A stretch of 64,000 nt of DNA from Zanthoxylum bungeanum (taxonomy: Eukaryota > Streptophyta > Magnoliopsida > Sapindales > Rutaceae). Positions 22,972 to 35,550 of this stretch are shown piece after piece. Made by a program: the position numbers and the translations under genes. The first letter of the stretch is position 1. Each line of letters opens with the position of its first letter. Under the pieces are notes generated by a model. The model saw only the letters and a list, made by a program, of their open reading frames with translations, made no database searches and was not told the origin of the DNA. The stretch spans positions 248,001-312,000 of the forward strand of contig SKCR01038891.1 of assembly GCA_019454045.1 (NCBI GenBank), read 5' to 3'.

Positions 22972-23241
22972 TCATCTTTTTTCCTCTGATGAATATGATT
23001 TTTGAGGAAGATCATACGTTGATGGTGGATAAGATGGAGAATATGGTTCAGTGAAATATGTTGGTTCATCATACCATGAAGGATTCTGATAGTTCTGCCA
23101 CCCTGAATTGTAGTTGTACGTGCAATGATCGCTAGGGTGGTTACCATCACATATCTCACATCTCTGAAATGTTTGAGCAAATGTTGTGCTATTTCTCTCT
23201 GACATCCATGGATAATTGTTGGGCTGGAAAACAGGCCTCAT
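22972..23241 (-). pseudogene. Gag nucleocapsid remnant with zinc knuckle
   Basis: An 89-codon minus-strand frame with the zinc-knuckle-like CEICDGNHPSDHC near residue 28, followed by a Tyr/Pro/Ser-rich tract (NPSWYDEPTYF, YSPSYPPSTY). It resembles the nucleic-acid-binding end of Athila Gag and lies soon after the primer site. The capsid domain is absent, so at most it could bind RNA. Frameshifts follow. Confidence 0.6.
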
Positions 23242-23435
23242 AAAACTGGACTGCTGCTCCCTGATTTGGGATTTATCTTCACCTCTTAAAGTTCATATGC
23301 TTCCATCGTCCAATAGTGATCCTTTTCAACCACCTCAAAAATAAAAGAAAGAAATAAAAATTACGAATAAAAGTAAAGAAAATTAGATACAAGTAAAATA
23401 GATGGCTTCAAAATTAATAACGTAAGAAAAATAAG

Positions 23436-23453
23436 TCCCCGGCAACGGCGCCA
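23436..23453 (-). other. Primer-binding site, intact
   Basis: On the minus strand this reads TGGCGCCGTTGCCGGGGA, an 18-nt complement of the 3' end of plant tRNA-Asp as used by Athila elements. It lies seven bases inside the 5' LTR. Intactness suggests relatively recent mobility. Confidence 0.9.
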
Positions 23454-23459
23454 AAAACT

Positions 23460-25177
23460 TGATCGGTGAAATCACACACGTAACGTAAGCGCACGTATCG
23501 CTCAAGTAGTATAAAAATATCGATCCCACGAGGACTTAATTTCTATTTTTGTTATTAATTATTGATGCTAAATGTTTACAGGTATCTAATTGAGGTGAGA
23601 AGTGAATGATTGCTTGATTGGTTGGTTGAATGTGGATTTGCTAAATAAATAAATAAAAAAGGAAATTAATAATAAAGAAAACAAACATCTAGGGTTGTGA
23701 TTCCACACAATATTATTCTAATGATGAATTGATTCTCATATATATGTGTAATAAATTAGTTTGTTAACCTGGAACACGAATATATGCAAAAGCCTCTTCC
23801 GATGGTCAGATGCAAACACCCAAAGTAACTTAATTAACTATATTCATATGTTAACCAAGTTACTCGAATTCATTAAATTCAAGTTCCAATTGTGGCTACC
23901 CCCGCCTGACAGGTATATGTCTATCCTGGAAGGAAATCTACTTTAGGGAATTCTACCATAAGGTGAGATCGTAAGCTATTGAATCTAAGGCTGAAACCTA
24001 AAATCTCTTTTCCAAGTTCATTTTAAGTTTACCACATCAATCTTATTGGTGATCAGGTAACAAGAAGCATTAAGCTTAAGATTCAATAAATAAGCCTAAA
24101 GCATCACACATAATATAATTAAATCAATTATTAAACTCGTGAATATTGTGCTTCATCACTTCCCTAGATTAAAAATAAAATGCTGGGGGTTAGGGGATCC
24201 ACCTTTACTATTTCAAATCTAGAAATCTCCCTTATTATAATATATAAATTTGCATTATATTACCAACCGACCATATAGGCGGTATCCTGATTAAGTCATT
24301 TGATAATTAATTCCAACCGATCATAAAGGCGGTATTCAATTAAGTCAAGTTAAAATTAATTTAATTAAGTCCAATCGACCATAAAGGCGGTATCCAATTA
24401 AGTCAGGTTTTAAGATAATTTATATATTATAATTTAAGGGAGATTAATCTAAATAATCATAATAAAAGTTTCACCATTCCCCCAGCAGAAATTTAACTAC
24501 AAAACATAAAAGAAAGATAAAGTAAATAAATTACTATTACTACTAGAAATAAAAATACATAATTAAAAATACAAAAATTAAACACACAATATACAATCCT
24601 TATTCAGAACCTTAAGGAAAGTATGAATTTGGAAAATGAAATCAGTTTCAATTTATAGGCAAATTTCGGCCTTGCGCGTCGCGACGCACGTGGACTTCTG
24701 ACATGTGGACGCGGCTTTGACGAGATGATGACACGTGGCACGCGGCTGTCGGCAGTTAAATTATTGGCTCGGCGTCGCGACGCGTGAAGGCTTGGCGTCG
24801 CGACGCTGGCGTCATGCTGACGCAAGGAATGACACGTGTCAGCAGGCTGAATTATTGTGCTGACATCATGATGATGTGGCGATGACGCACGTGATAGCGT
24901 ACGTGATGATGTGGCGATGACGCGAGTCGGCAGAATAGTAATTGAGGCTGACGTCATGATGATAAGTGTCGGTAGCATAGTACTTGTGGCGTGTCGCGAC
25001 GCGTGATTCCATTTTTGCCCTTTTTGTCTGTTTTTCGCCATTTTAGCCCCAAGTTAATTCCATTGAGTCCCAAAACTTTATTTATCTGCAAAACACATCA
25101 AAATATTCATAAAACCCGAGAAACCATAGAAGATATTAGGTCAAAGGGGCAAATAGTGATATGTTTTCTGCTCATCA
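23460..25177 (-). repeat. 5' LTR of the internally deleted Athila (1718 bp)
   Basis: The plus strand runs tgatcggtg...tgctcatca. It contains a minus-strand TATAAAT (24657-24651), the inverted-repeat module (about 24180-24480) and a U3 rich in acgtgg/gcgtcgcgacgc motifs (24660-25010). Confidence 0.92.
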
Positions 25178-25459
25178 CCAGGCCCGATTTTTATTAATAA
25201 AAAAATTATTTAATTATATAAATTAATATTTAATTTTAAATACATAAATTTATAACAAAAATTTTAAGATTTAATAAAAAAAAAAACTAAAAACATTGAA
25301 ATTGTTAATTTTTTTCATTTTTAAATATTTAAAAATTAAAAAAAAAAGTATTTTTTTTTCAAAATAGAAAATCATTTTCTAAAAAATCTAGCCCGACCCT
25401 ACATCATCTGGGCCCGGACCGGGCTTGGCAAATCTCAGGCTAGCCCATTGCCATTCTTA

Positions 25460-26925
25460 GGTGAGAGTGTATTATTTAAGGAAAGTCTTACACCTTAAAT
25501 TTTTAAAGGAAAAAAAAGGATTTCCTTTTTGATTTTAAATAAAATTCGATGAAACAACCTTTTTAAATAAAGATATCATAAAAAGGATGTGTCTTTTTCT
25601 TTTTCTTTTTTTTGAAAGAATCTATTTCCTCAGAATGCACATTTTCAGTGCAAAATAAATTATGTGCTGTTCAAAATTCAATCTACCGAACTTTTCATAA
25701 TTTGTATTTTTATAAAACTTATACAAATCCCATTTTCATTTACAGCTAAAAATTAAAATTAAAATTCAAATAAATATTTAACAACTACCAATACTTGATT
25801 CATATAAATACAGAGAGAATCGAGTTGTCATCATGGATTATACCTGTTTTTATCATTAACTTATGTGAAAATGCCCTCTAGGTCCCTAATGAACTGCTCC
25901 ATTGTGATACAAATAATTGCATTAGCAATAGCAAAATCAATTATAACAATTACAATGTGAGCATGGATTAAATTATAACAACTGGAAACAGTGAGTAATT
26001 GAAAAATGAAAATAAATTGAAGCGAGGAAAATATCGAGTCATATATATAACAGTCACCTTAAAATAGATTTACCATTGGAATCGGCGTCTGTTTCTCATG
26101 ATAAAACGACACATGTAACTTTGAAGCACTACCAAATTACCTAAGCGAACTCGTTAGCGCGTTGAATTTGAATTAAAAAGAAAAGAGCAAAATAAGTCTC
26201 GTGTGTGAAAAATCCTTCTTGGGTGCTCTCGGTTTTTTTTTTTTTTGGTGTTCCAAAATGCTTCTTTTGTTTTGTGTTTAAAAAAAAAATCCTTCCAATT
26301 TCATAAACACTAGAAGATTAACTCTATATTGAATATCATATCTAATAGGAGAAATTATGGGCACATCATGGCTAGCTACTGTTATAGTAGATAAAAAAAA
26401 CCACCAAAAAACTAAAGGAAAATTAGCAAAATCAAGGTTAACGCGAGCCTAGCTCGATTTGGGCCACATTCGTGTGCGATAGACGTGCGTTCGCACATTG
26501 ACTCAAGGCGGACCAACCCCGAACCCCTACGAGTGAGTGTAGAGAGAACCTCTATTCATAACTTTTTACCACTCTATAAACAAGCAAATATATGTAAACC
26601 CCTTCTAGGCTTAGTTATTTTTTTAGACTTATTTCCTTTAATTTTTCCTTCTCAAATGGTGCACTTTATGAGACAAATTTTCATTTACCCGATGATCATT
26701 TTGAGTATATTAATATACCATTTCCGAAGCACTTACGAAGGAGAATCTGAATTTCTCATGATCTCATCATTCTCATAAGTGGATCCCACTTAAAATTGTG
26801 CTTCAAATTAGCTAATAATGCTAATATGTTCTGCAAATATTTCCAACACATTGATCCATAACTTTTTCATAATTATTTATGAAGTCCTTAAATTTTTTCA
26901 TAATTACTCATTAAATCATTATTGC
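25460..26925. other. Intergenic, AT-rich
   Basis: No convincing gene, RNA gene or element ends were seen. There are poly-T and poly-A runs near 26229-26247 and 26279-26290. The frame at 26485-26778 (+) has no recognisable motif. Confidence 0.4.
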
Positions 26926-27396
26926 TAGGGGTGACAAAACGAATCAACGAACCGAATTTGTATCGAATCATAAAAGAATCGAATCAAAATGTGATGGATT
27001 CATATTCGATTCGTTTATTAAACGAATCGAATACGAATATTCGTTCAGTCATTATATTATTCAATAACATAATTTACCGTAATTCATTTACATTGATTTT
27101 TCATAATGTAATTAATATATTTATTAAAAATATCGACAATATTATTTTTCTATGGTAATTAGCCATAATTTCTCAAATCTTAATTGAAAAATAACAATAA
27201 CTAATAAAAATAAAAAATAAAACGAATTTTAAACGAATCGATGAGCTTTAATTCATATTCGATTCGTTTAATAAACGAATCAAATCGAATCGAATCGACT
27301 AATTTATTAAACGAATCCATTTTTCAAACCCGTATTCGTTTTAAAGCGAATCGAATCGAACGAATAAACGAATCTTAACCTAAATTTCCACCCTTA
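26926..27396. mobile_element. hAT-like MITE (471 bp)
   Basis: Ends taggggtgac (26926) and ...ccaccctta (27396) are imperfect inverted repeats. The flanks attattgc (26918-26925) and attgttgc (27397-27404) match in 7 of 8 positions, the duplication length of hAT elements. The interior is full of inverted cgaatcgaat / attcgattcg motifs that could fold. No transposase. Confidence 0.75.
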
Positions 27397-28698
27397 ATTG
27401 TTGCTCTAACACTAATATGCAAAAATGTAACAAAGATCTTTGACCGTTAGAATGATATAGACATGATGATGGATAATTATTATGAAAAAATTAAAGACTT
27501 AATGAATAATTATGAAAAAATTTAATGATGAATATGACATTTTCTCTTATTAGTTGGATATTAATTTCTTTTTTGTTGAATATGACATGAGGTAAGATTG
27601 CCACACGTGGCAAGATAATTAAAGAATCTTTCAAGCAAATTTGTACACTCTTTTAAGAATTTCAAGGCGATGATTATTGATTCATCATTATGTACGACAA
27701 GAGTCACGAGAACCCCCTTTTGTATGTTCTGCTTTTTTTTTTTACCTACTTTCATAAAGTGCTTTTTCTTTTTAGCCCTCTTTGACTTGATAGGCGACTT
27801 CAAAGATTACACAACATCTCTCTTGATTTGAGATGATAAAGGATTTAAAATGATTTTTGGTCTCAATTAATATTTGAGACAATTTTTTATTTCAAATTTC
27901 ATTCTTTTTGCTTAAAAAAATCTCAAATTTGAGATCCCGAATCATACGATCCATGATTCGAGATAAAAAAAATATTTCAATTCAAAATCATCTGAATCTC
28001 GATTTTTTGCCTAAAATTTTCCAAATCCTAAGCAAAATTCAGGATCTCGAACCTTTCTATCCAAAATTTGAGACAAAAAAAAAACCGAATTCAAAATTTG
28101 GTATGAAATAATTAAGGAATAATTTCACCAAGCTCCTCAGCATTTACAATAGTTTCACTGAAGATGAACTTTATGAAATGGGCAACAGTCCCATCATCAT
28201 CAGTACTAAAATGATTATAGTGATAGCAGTACAAAAACATATACAACTTCAATTAAAACATAAATATCGTGTATTAATTATCTTCAATCTTTGCTTAGCC
28301 ACACATAGTAAGAACAGATTTGGTTCAACTCTATTTCTGGGCCAATGTGTAAATATATAAAATAAAAAACACCTATAATTGACATTTCCAGTTTTACTGC
28401 TGGGAAAATAAGCACCAAACTTACAGCTGTTAATCCAGAATTACTGCAAGGTTAAAAATAAAAACGAAAAAGCAGATACAGAGATAAAGGAAGATCCGAC
28501 AGTAAAGACAATATTAGCTCGCAGAAATATTTATATGTATCATGAAAGCCAAAGATATTGTAAATTAATTACTGATATAAGACATTGGCATCATTAAACA
28601 AATATAGGAGGGAGGGACCAGACCATTGATGTCGAAAATTAAATACATGGACTCACTAAATATTTGCAAGAAAAAAATACATAGCAACGAGAAGAGCA
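27397..28698. other. Intergenic, 3' flank of the DUF4378 gene
   Basis: AT-rich with inverted tracts around 27840-28100 (gagatcccgaatcatacgatcc and relatives) and short poly-A. The part nearest 28699 should hold the 3' UTR and poly(A) site of the minus-strand gene. No clear signal could be fixed. Confidence 0.4.
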
Positions 28699-31600
28699 TC
28701 ATAATACCTTACCCGTCAAATCAACCACAGCCTCACATACAAGCTCTTCCAGCAACTTCACCTCGATTTCTTTGCCCAAATTATCCAATTCGAATCTCAT
28801 TTGATCAGACCACCCTTTCCCTACTACCTCCTTCCTCACCGCGCTCTCCACTACCAAGCAGTTGCTGTCCGCACCATCAAACGAATGACATCCCACCTCA
28901 CCAGAAAACCACTCTTTCATCCAGGACCGTAAGTGGTCGACCAGCATGGGTGGTTCACCCACTAAGTGCATGTCATGGGCTCCTCTACATGATACGGCCC
29001 TCATGCTCATCTCCGACTCTGACCCATAACTTGTGATTTCAACTATTGCTGCATTGACACAGTCAAATACGAGCTTCCTTTTTGACCTTCTCTGTCTTCG
29101 CTTGGCCTCATGCAGAGGCTCCTCATTGCCAGCATATTTGTCTCTCAATGATGGGTCCAAAGGGCTTTCGGGTGAATGCCATCCGGCATAAAATGTGTCA
29201 GATTGCCCCTTGCCATCGAGGCCTGCTGCCTGTATTAGTGTTTGGACAAGGAACAACCAATCTTGTTCTTCCTCAGTTCCTGGGGAGACTGAAGAGGACT
29301 TCAATGAATATGGAGTAGCTGTCTCTGTGCGAGAATCATCCCATGACAAGGTACTGGCAATTGATTCTATTGGTGGTGATTGGTCAATCAAGTTGGACTT
29401 AAAGGGCAACTTTGTTCCTGTTATGAATAAACCACCAACGGAAACTTGCTAAGATAAGATTTATAAGAAAAATGTGAATACTGTAAACATTCAGCTTGAC
29501 TTGTTTGAGAAATACCTGAATGTACTAGCTTGAAATTGCTAGAAGATTCTGGAAATGTATTGTAGTCCTCTTCAAATGGTGGTTCCAAAACTGAAATTGG
29601 ACTTGGCTGGTCCTGATTTTCACTTACATTCACAGGTTTTGCCACAGACAAACCCGCCTGCAAAATATCAGGAAAAATCTTGATAACTATTAAAAGTATA
29701 AAGCCATGGCACACTGACGTATCCTAATTAGTGCTTTGTATGTTTCATTCACCAGAGCAGAGATAATACAAATCTGTATGAGAGAACATGGTGTATAGGA
29801 CACAATTGTCAAAATTTATTAAAAGCTTAGAAATACTGCTGTACTATCTAATACAATAATGGTTAGAAATACTACTTTCTCTATGAGAAACACACCATTT
29901 CACACATCTCCGTATAAAGGAAAAGAGAAAGGAATGCGTGTATGGCATGCATCTAATTTGGATAAAATCAAGAAGACTAGTGTAGGAGGCAAACATGTGG
30001 ATGCAAAGAAGAGAAGTCGACAAGAATAAATGTGCATTATACTGCCATAAATTCTCTTGAACATTATGTTTGTCAATAATAACATATGTTGTAGAAAGAC
30101 GAATTCTAAATATCTGAACAAATAGGAAAAAGAAAACTACCAGACCCACACCAGCGCATCTTGCCTTGTGAAAACAAAAACAGCATATATTATGAAAGAC
30201 GAGAAGTAAATACAAATACGGAGGAAATAAGAACAAAAATAGTCATGGAAAATCAATTAAAGCAGATTAGCATACCTCTCGAGAAATCATGCCTTGGTTT
30301 TGACCCATGACAGTTAAATCTGGAGAGGAAGTTTTGCACAATGGTCTATGTAGACCAGGAGGCAAACACTCTCCAAGGCTGCCACTATTAACACATTGAG
30401 ATGTGTTGGCACTAACTATTCCAGGAAGATGCCCTGCAGACCCTGGTGTATCAGCAGTCATAAGCTGACATCCATCCTTGGATTGTGATCCAATAGATTT
30501 TTCTTTACTTGATTTCTTAGTCCTTGAGAAAAATAAACTTGAAACTTTCCCTTTTAAAGATGATTTTGAACTCTTTATCCTAGTCAACTCCTTAGGAACT
30601 TGTGTTTTCCCAGCCTCAGGATCTGAAACATCAACATTGAGCCTGGCAGCAGAAGCTGTAGAAGATACAGGAACAGATTTTGACCTCATAAGATTTTCAG
30701 GAGAATCACCCAAGCCGCCTTCTTTATTCAAATTGCTAGTTAAGCATGAAGTTGATCCCCTTGGTTCTTGTCCCTTATTGATACCCTCATCCTCAGATTT
30801 CATTAGCTTCTTTGTATCAGAAAGCGCAAGCATTTCACCCAATGTACTGGAGCTTCTGCGGACAGGTCTTTGTTCCTGAGAATTCCCATTCAATGCCATC
30901 ATTGCCCATCTTTCAGAGAGTCGTTTCTTTGCTTCTCTACAAACTGATGACTCTGGAGAACGTGAAACACGGCTGAAGGGGGAAGAGGAATAAGGGCTAC
31001 CAAACCTATTGATGTAATCCCATGAATGCCTAGAACTCGGTGACATGGCTTCAGAATCACTAAGATTTCCTGCCGCATGCTCACTTTCTGACTTGTTAAA
31101 TGAACTCTCATCACCAATATATCCATTCGAGAACACAGAATAAGGCAAAGTCTCATCTCTTCTGTGACCCACTAGATTTTCACGCATCTGCCTTGTGGTC
31201 TCCTTTGCCACTTCTCCTGATTCTTGCATCTCATCTTCTTCAGGTTCCTCATAAAAGTCTTCGCCATGTGATATTCTTGAGGGTGAGAAAGGTGGAGAAA
31301 CAACAGCCTTGATGTCGTGAGTCTTCCCGGAGCTAGGCTTCAGAACCACTATCTGTGTGGATTGAACAGGATGTTCATTGACTTTCTGATTGGAATATAC
31401 AGGAGAATATGCCTGGCTATTCCTTTCCCACCCAGTCGCTTGAACCATATGGGTTGGACTCTTTGCCTGATTATCAATCTTCTTGCTTGATCCTTCAAAT
31501 TTGTCATCAACCATCTTTGAAGGTCTTAGAATGGTGATTCGTTTTGTGTCAGAAGGTGAAGGAACAGACTGCAATTCATACAGAGGCTGAGAGAATAAGA

Positions 31601-33097
31601 AATTCGGTTCTTGCAGAAACCCAAGGAATAAATCTCTATTTGTGCTCAGAACTTCCAATGCATCCTGGAATTCCTTGGATTGGCGAAGTTTTTCATCAGT
31701 GGCCAGACGTTTTGCTTCCATGAACTTTTGACGAACAAGAGCCATCTTTGTCTGACTTATATTACCACTGTACCTTCCCTTGTGTGTTGAACTATCTCTA
31801 GAGTAACTTGTCCTTTGAGACTGTTGCCAGATTTCAAACACATCCTTGCATTCATTCTGCTCCCGGCACTTATTAGAACCACTCCGCATTTGGTTGTCTA
31901 AAAAGCCACGATCTTGCTCCAAACATTCCACTGGTATCGATGAATGTATAGAATATCCTTTTGAATGGCTTCTTTGAGCAGCTGAACGAGACTGCTGCTG
32001 TGGAAAGGCATCAAGCCCCATCAACTTGGCAATCACATTAGGTGGGTTATGTTTAGTCTCTACTTCTTTGGACATTTCTTGCACTAGGAGTGTCTTCATG
32101 TGTGTAACATTAGCTTTCTTGTTTGATGAAGTTCTCCTCGACTCAGTCACAACCTGCATACACCCAAAAAAAAATGCTACACAGATCAGGACAGATGAGA
32201 GTATAGTATTATAATGCGAGTGTGAGCAAGCAGACAAGTTATGCTTGGAATCAGATTTCTCACGGGCAAATAATTACTGTCACCAAAAGTAAAAAGCCAA
32301 ATTTACCAGTTTATCCTCTATCTGATCTGCAGTGGGTGCAGTCACTATTCTTGCCACATCTGATTGACTTCTTGACAGCATAGCACCTGCCAATCAACTA
32401 CCTTCATGTCAACAAAGACTGGATTAAGATAATAATTTAAGAATGCACAACAGAAGATACGCGTGATAAGTAACAAGCATAATCCCTAAAATAGGATTAG
32501 AAAGAAAAGTTATTATGTGAGGAGACATTATTTTCTAATCTTCATCTCTCTCTCTTGGCGGAGCCGTAGAGAGAGAACAAAGTAATATCTGCATAAGGCA
32601 GTCAACATTAAACCCATATAAAAATATAAGCCAGGAAGACAAATAATCAGAAGTAAATTATATGCCTCACTACTGTAATTCAAGCTGTCTAAAATGACAT
32701 GTTACAATTTAAATTTTAAAACAGAATCTTAATTGGGTTGAAAATAAAAAAGACCTAAAAAATATTCCACATAATTAATGTAACCGTCTCACATAATCCA
32801 GAAAGTAACACAGAAAAAGGAGAAGGATCAAGCATTCATAATTTGATCCCAAATGCTAGGGAACAATCTCTCATGGTAACTAAAGCTGTTTCCTTTGCTT
32901 TTATCCTATTATACAATAAAAAAAAAAATGAGAATACGGAAAAGAAAATCATCACCGTTATGGGGTTTATCAGTGAGCAGCCTGTTTCCAGATACGCCGG
33001 ACCCGAAATCAAAAAGGTTCACCATTCTTCCGAGACATCCAGGAAACTGTTTCTCTCCATTCATATTATGAACTTTTCTACTCTGAATCCCATTCAT
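28699..33097 (-). CDS. TRM-type protein with DUF3741 and DUF4378 domains (5 coding exons)
   Basis: This is a plant protein of the TON1-recruiting-motif/LONGIFOLIA-like superfamily, whose studied members associate with microtubules and influence cell shape or division plane. I infer that role from the family. Coding exons on the minus strand: 33097-32956, 32386-32307, 32153-30276, 29657-29516 and 29417-28699, all with GT-AG introns. They join in frame to 986 codons. Residues 1-47 include PGCLGRMVNLFD, and about 52-60 read SRSQSDVAR. Residues 114-121 are VIAKLMGL (DUF3741 motif). A long Ser-rich middle follows (exon 3, residues 75-700), with DUF4378 at about 800-985 (DWLFLVQTLIQAAGL, DHLRSWMKEWF). 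The stop TGA is at 28701-28699. An in-frame alternative donor (ggtaag) just before the stop is possible. No disruptions were seen. It is the only intact host gene here. Confidence 0.88.
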
Positions 33098-33106
33098 TTC
33101 GACACC

Positions 33107-34075
33107 TACAACAGCAATTACAGAAAATTAACAAAATTGATTAAACAGACAAAAATTTACATAAATCAACAAAAAATCTCAACTTGAAGCTCACGAAAAA
33201 CGAGTAACACGCCAAAGTTCAAGAATGACAGGACACATATGCCAAGTGAACAACTAATAAAGCAATTTTGGGTTATGCTAACGGGTGCCTAAGGGCACTC
33301 ATTAAGAATCAATTTTTGGAAAATTTTCACATTATTTTTATGGAAAATGCAAAAAAATGTCACAACATTAATTATTTTTTCAATTTTCCCATGAAAACTT
33401 TCATAAAATGAATCATTAACGAGTGCCATTTTCCCAGCAATTTTAAGCAGGAGCTGTTACTGTTAGTTTCAGGGTAAATAATAAGGCATTGATTTAAGTG
33501 AAGAAAAAGATTGAAGGAATATTTTTGGGAGACGAATCGTTGCATCAATGAGAGTGAACAATCAAGAGACATTCTTCAGTATTAACCTGAAACAAACTTC
33601 TAGTAGCTCTCTCAATTATAGCAAAATTACACTGATCGAAGTAAAATTCAAAATTGCATTTTTTTTATCGATAAATACACTATAATGTCACTATCAAAAA
33701 AACTGATAAAAATATAATAATTACAACTAAAAGCCAAAAATTATCGCAAAAATGCAAATTAAAGTCAAAAAAATCAACAAAAGTATAATCTCTGTTAAAA
33801 AAAAAAAAAGAAAGAAAGAAAGAAAAGAAAGAAAAGCGCTGCAGGCCAAAAAAAAAAAATAGCAAACCTTTAAAGTTCGTTCGAGTCAGCACTTTAAAAC
33901 GGTACCGTACCGTTAGGAGGATGCGGAAGTAGCGAAAATAGAGTCGCAACCTGACATTACGGCGGAATGTGACCGGAGATGGGCCGGAATCTGACGTCAG
34001 CTAGAAGACGAGTAGCTGTCCGTTAAGAGTGCGTGTGCGTGTGAAAAGTAGAGAGAGAGAAAGAGACAATGTGCG
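33107..34075 (-). promoter_or_regulatory. 5' leader, leader intron and promoter side of the DUF4378 gene
   Basis: A 3' splice site (gttgtag|gtgtcgaa) lies 9 bases upstream of the ATG, so the leader is split. A CT-rich tract on the minus strand (TCTCTTTCTCTCTCTC near 34045-34070), typical of plant leaders, begins GC-richer sequence. That sequence ends in a plausible donor (ctttaaag|gtttgc near 33868). Transcription probably starts near 34070-34080. Exact ends are inference. Confidence 0.5.
33796..33836. repeat. Poly-A / (GAAA)n microsatellite in the leader intron
   Basis: About 14 A residues followed by repeated gaaa units (33796-33836), within the inferred leader intron of the DUF4378 gene. 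Confidence 0.9.
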
Positions 34076-34079
34076 TCGG

Positions 34080-34907
34080 ACTTGAACCAGTTTGATTAAT
34101 TGTGATTCATTTATGAATGTCGGAACGGAGGATCAGTTAAATAATAATAATAATAATGCAGAAAAAGATATTTTATATATATATAATATTTTTTAGACTG
34201 TTGATGACGAAATTACCAAACAAGACATAAAGATAAACGGGATTTACAACCGTGTTACTAGAAGTTAATGTATGCGCGCATAGATATAATACTCTCTCCG
34301 CCTTTATTTGATAGGCCGTTGGTTTTTTTCTCAACAAAATAAGGAAATATGATTAATACGATAAAATAATAAATCTTTTTCTGATATACCCCTCCCTCAT
34401 TAACACAACACATAATCCCACTTAAATTCAATACAATGGTTTATAATTTTTTAAGAACATCAAGTTTGGCTAATTAATGTTAATTATTAGGATTCCTTAG
34501 TTTTTCTTAAGTACTTTAAAATTCCTTTTGATCGTAGTCAAATGTCATTCTCCAAAATATGTCTGATATTTGCTCGTAACTTTTACAACATCGGTCATAT
34601 CATATCTCGTTCATAGAATTGCATCTATGAAATTCCTTATGAGTAGAGCATAAGTAATTCTCCACATGTTCACATGATTGACTTTAGTCTTGGGTCCTAT
34701 CTCATTTAGAGATGAATGCCATGACGGCAAGGAAAGACACTTTCCTTCAAGTCATCCATACTAAAACCTTTTCAGTACTATTTTTATGTACAAAATTTTT
34801 GAGAAAGACTTATTATTCGTTTCGCTTTATTTCTTATTATGATGAAACCTTTATATAGGTTACTTCTCTTCTCCCATATATTTTATATGGAGATCACACT
34901 AGACAAT
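34080..34907. other. Intergenic, interrupted by the Tat insertion
   Basis: There is a ctctccgcctttattt tract near 34293 that resembles common plant MITE ends, but no paired end was found. The sequence from 34500 has no coding signal. It continues across the Tat element into 58778 onward, since the Tat LTRs and duplicated target acaat/acaac lie between. Confidence 0.4.
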
Positions 34908-35550
34908 TGTGGATGCTGACTTTCGCCCGAGGTCCAAAATCGAGATTCAATTTTAGAGGGCACTAGCGAACCTGCAAAATGAGGGTAGAATGAGCGAAGA
35001 GGTTACTGCCTACCGGTGTGTTAGGTGCCGTAGGCACTCCGACGCTCAAGTCAGTAGTGAGAGTAGGACGAAATAAGAAGATTAAGGCTAGTAGTTACCT
35101 CAATCTTAGTTTGTTAGCCGTAAGGGCAGGGTACGTTGGTGTGTAGAAGGTGGTAAGCAATGGAACTGAGTAATATTTTATACCCCTCCTTGTCACGATC
35201 CCCTTTCTTTTATAAGTCCTCTGGTGTGGGTCATTTAATCCTTCTTTTGCCCGTTGGAATCTCGGTAACTGTTGACTTAATGGTGATGTTTAAGGCTCTT
35301 TCTCTGTAACTGTTGATTTATTAGGTACTGTTTACGAGTTTAGGCGTTTTCCTGATCAGGTAATTGATGAGTCCGTGGGCCATCTTGATCTTGATCCATC
35401 AATGGTGATGGGCTTTGGGCTGGTACGGTCTTTCAGCCCGATATTGGTTTTATTAACTGAATTTGACAGTGGGCCTTGGATCTCTGGTGTCGCTGTTGGC
35501 CTTGAGGTGAAATGTTGGTTTTATCCTTGAGCCCAAATTTGGCCCGTACA
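34908..35550 (-). repeat. 3' LTR of the Tat element (643 bp)
   Basis: The plus strand runs tgtggatgctgac...ggcccgtaca. It aligns without length change to 58135-58777. Adjacent sequence 35551-35571, read on the minus strand (agagagtatgagacaaac), is purine-rich and likely the plus-strand primer site. Confidence 0.93.

Larger units (their letters stand above)
17946..25177 (-). mobile_element. Internally deleted Athila element carrying a LOG reading frame (7.2 kb)
   Basis: Two LTRs (17946-19683 and 23460-25177) enclose a 3.8-kb interior on the minus strand. The interior has an intact primer-binding site, a short gag-like part with a zinc knuckle, no RT, RNase H or integrase, and then a LOG-family ORF and a polypurine tract. 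The target duplication is ccatg (17941-17945) versus ccagg (25178-25182), 4 of 5. It therefore looks non-autonomous, depending on proteins from full-length relatives such as 36180-48667. It inserted into a MITE. Confidence 0.9.
17855..25459. mobile_element. hAT-like MITE, split by the internally deleted Athila element
   Basis: The ends are imperfect inverted repeats: tagagatggcaa at 17855 and, on the other strand, taagaatggcaa at 25459. They are flanked by a near-perfect 8-bp duplication, ggtgagtg (17847-17854) and ggtgagag (25460-25467). Removing the Athila insertion (17946-25177 and one target copy) leaves a MITE of about 370 bp. The 8-bp duplication and ATGGCAA end fit the hAT superfamily. 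Confidence 0.7.

Noticed and set aside
23436..23453. tRNA-Asp-like sequence as a tRNA gene
   Set aside because: Only the 3'-terminal 18 nt match, directly inside an LTR. It is a primer-binding site.
28626..29036. 136-codon plus-strand frame
   Set aside because: It is the shadow of the last exon of the DUF4378 gene, which has clear domain and splice evidence on the other strand.
34293..34320. ctctccgcctttattt tract as the end of a Stowaway-like MITE
   Set aside because: No matching second end or target duplication was found before the Tat insertion at 34908.
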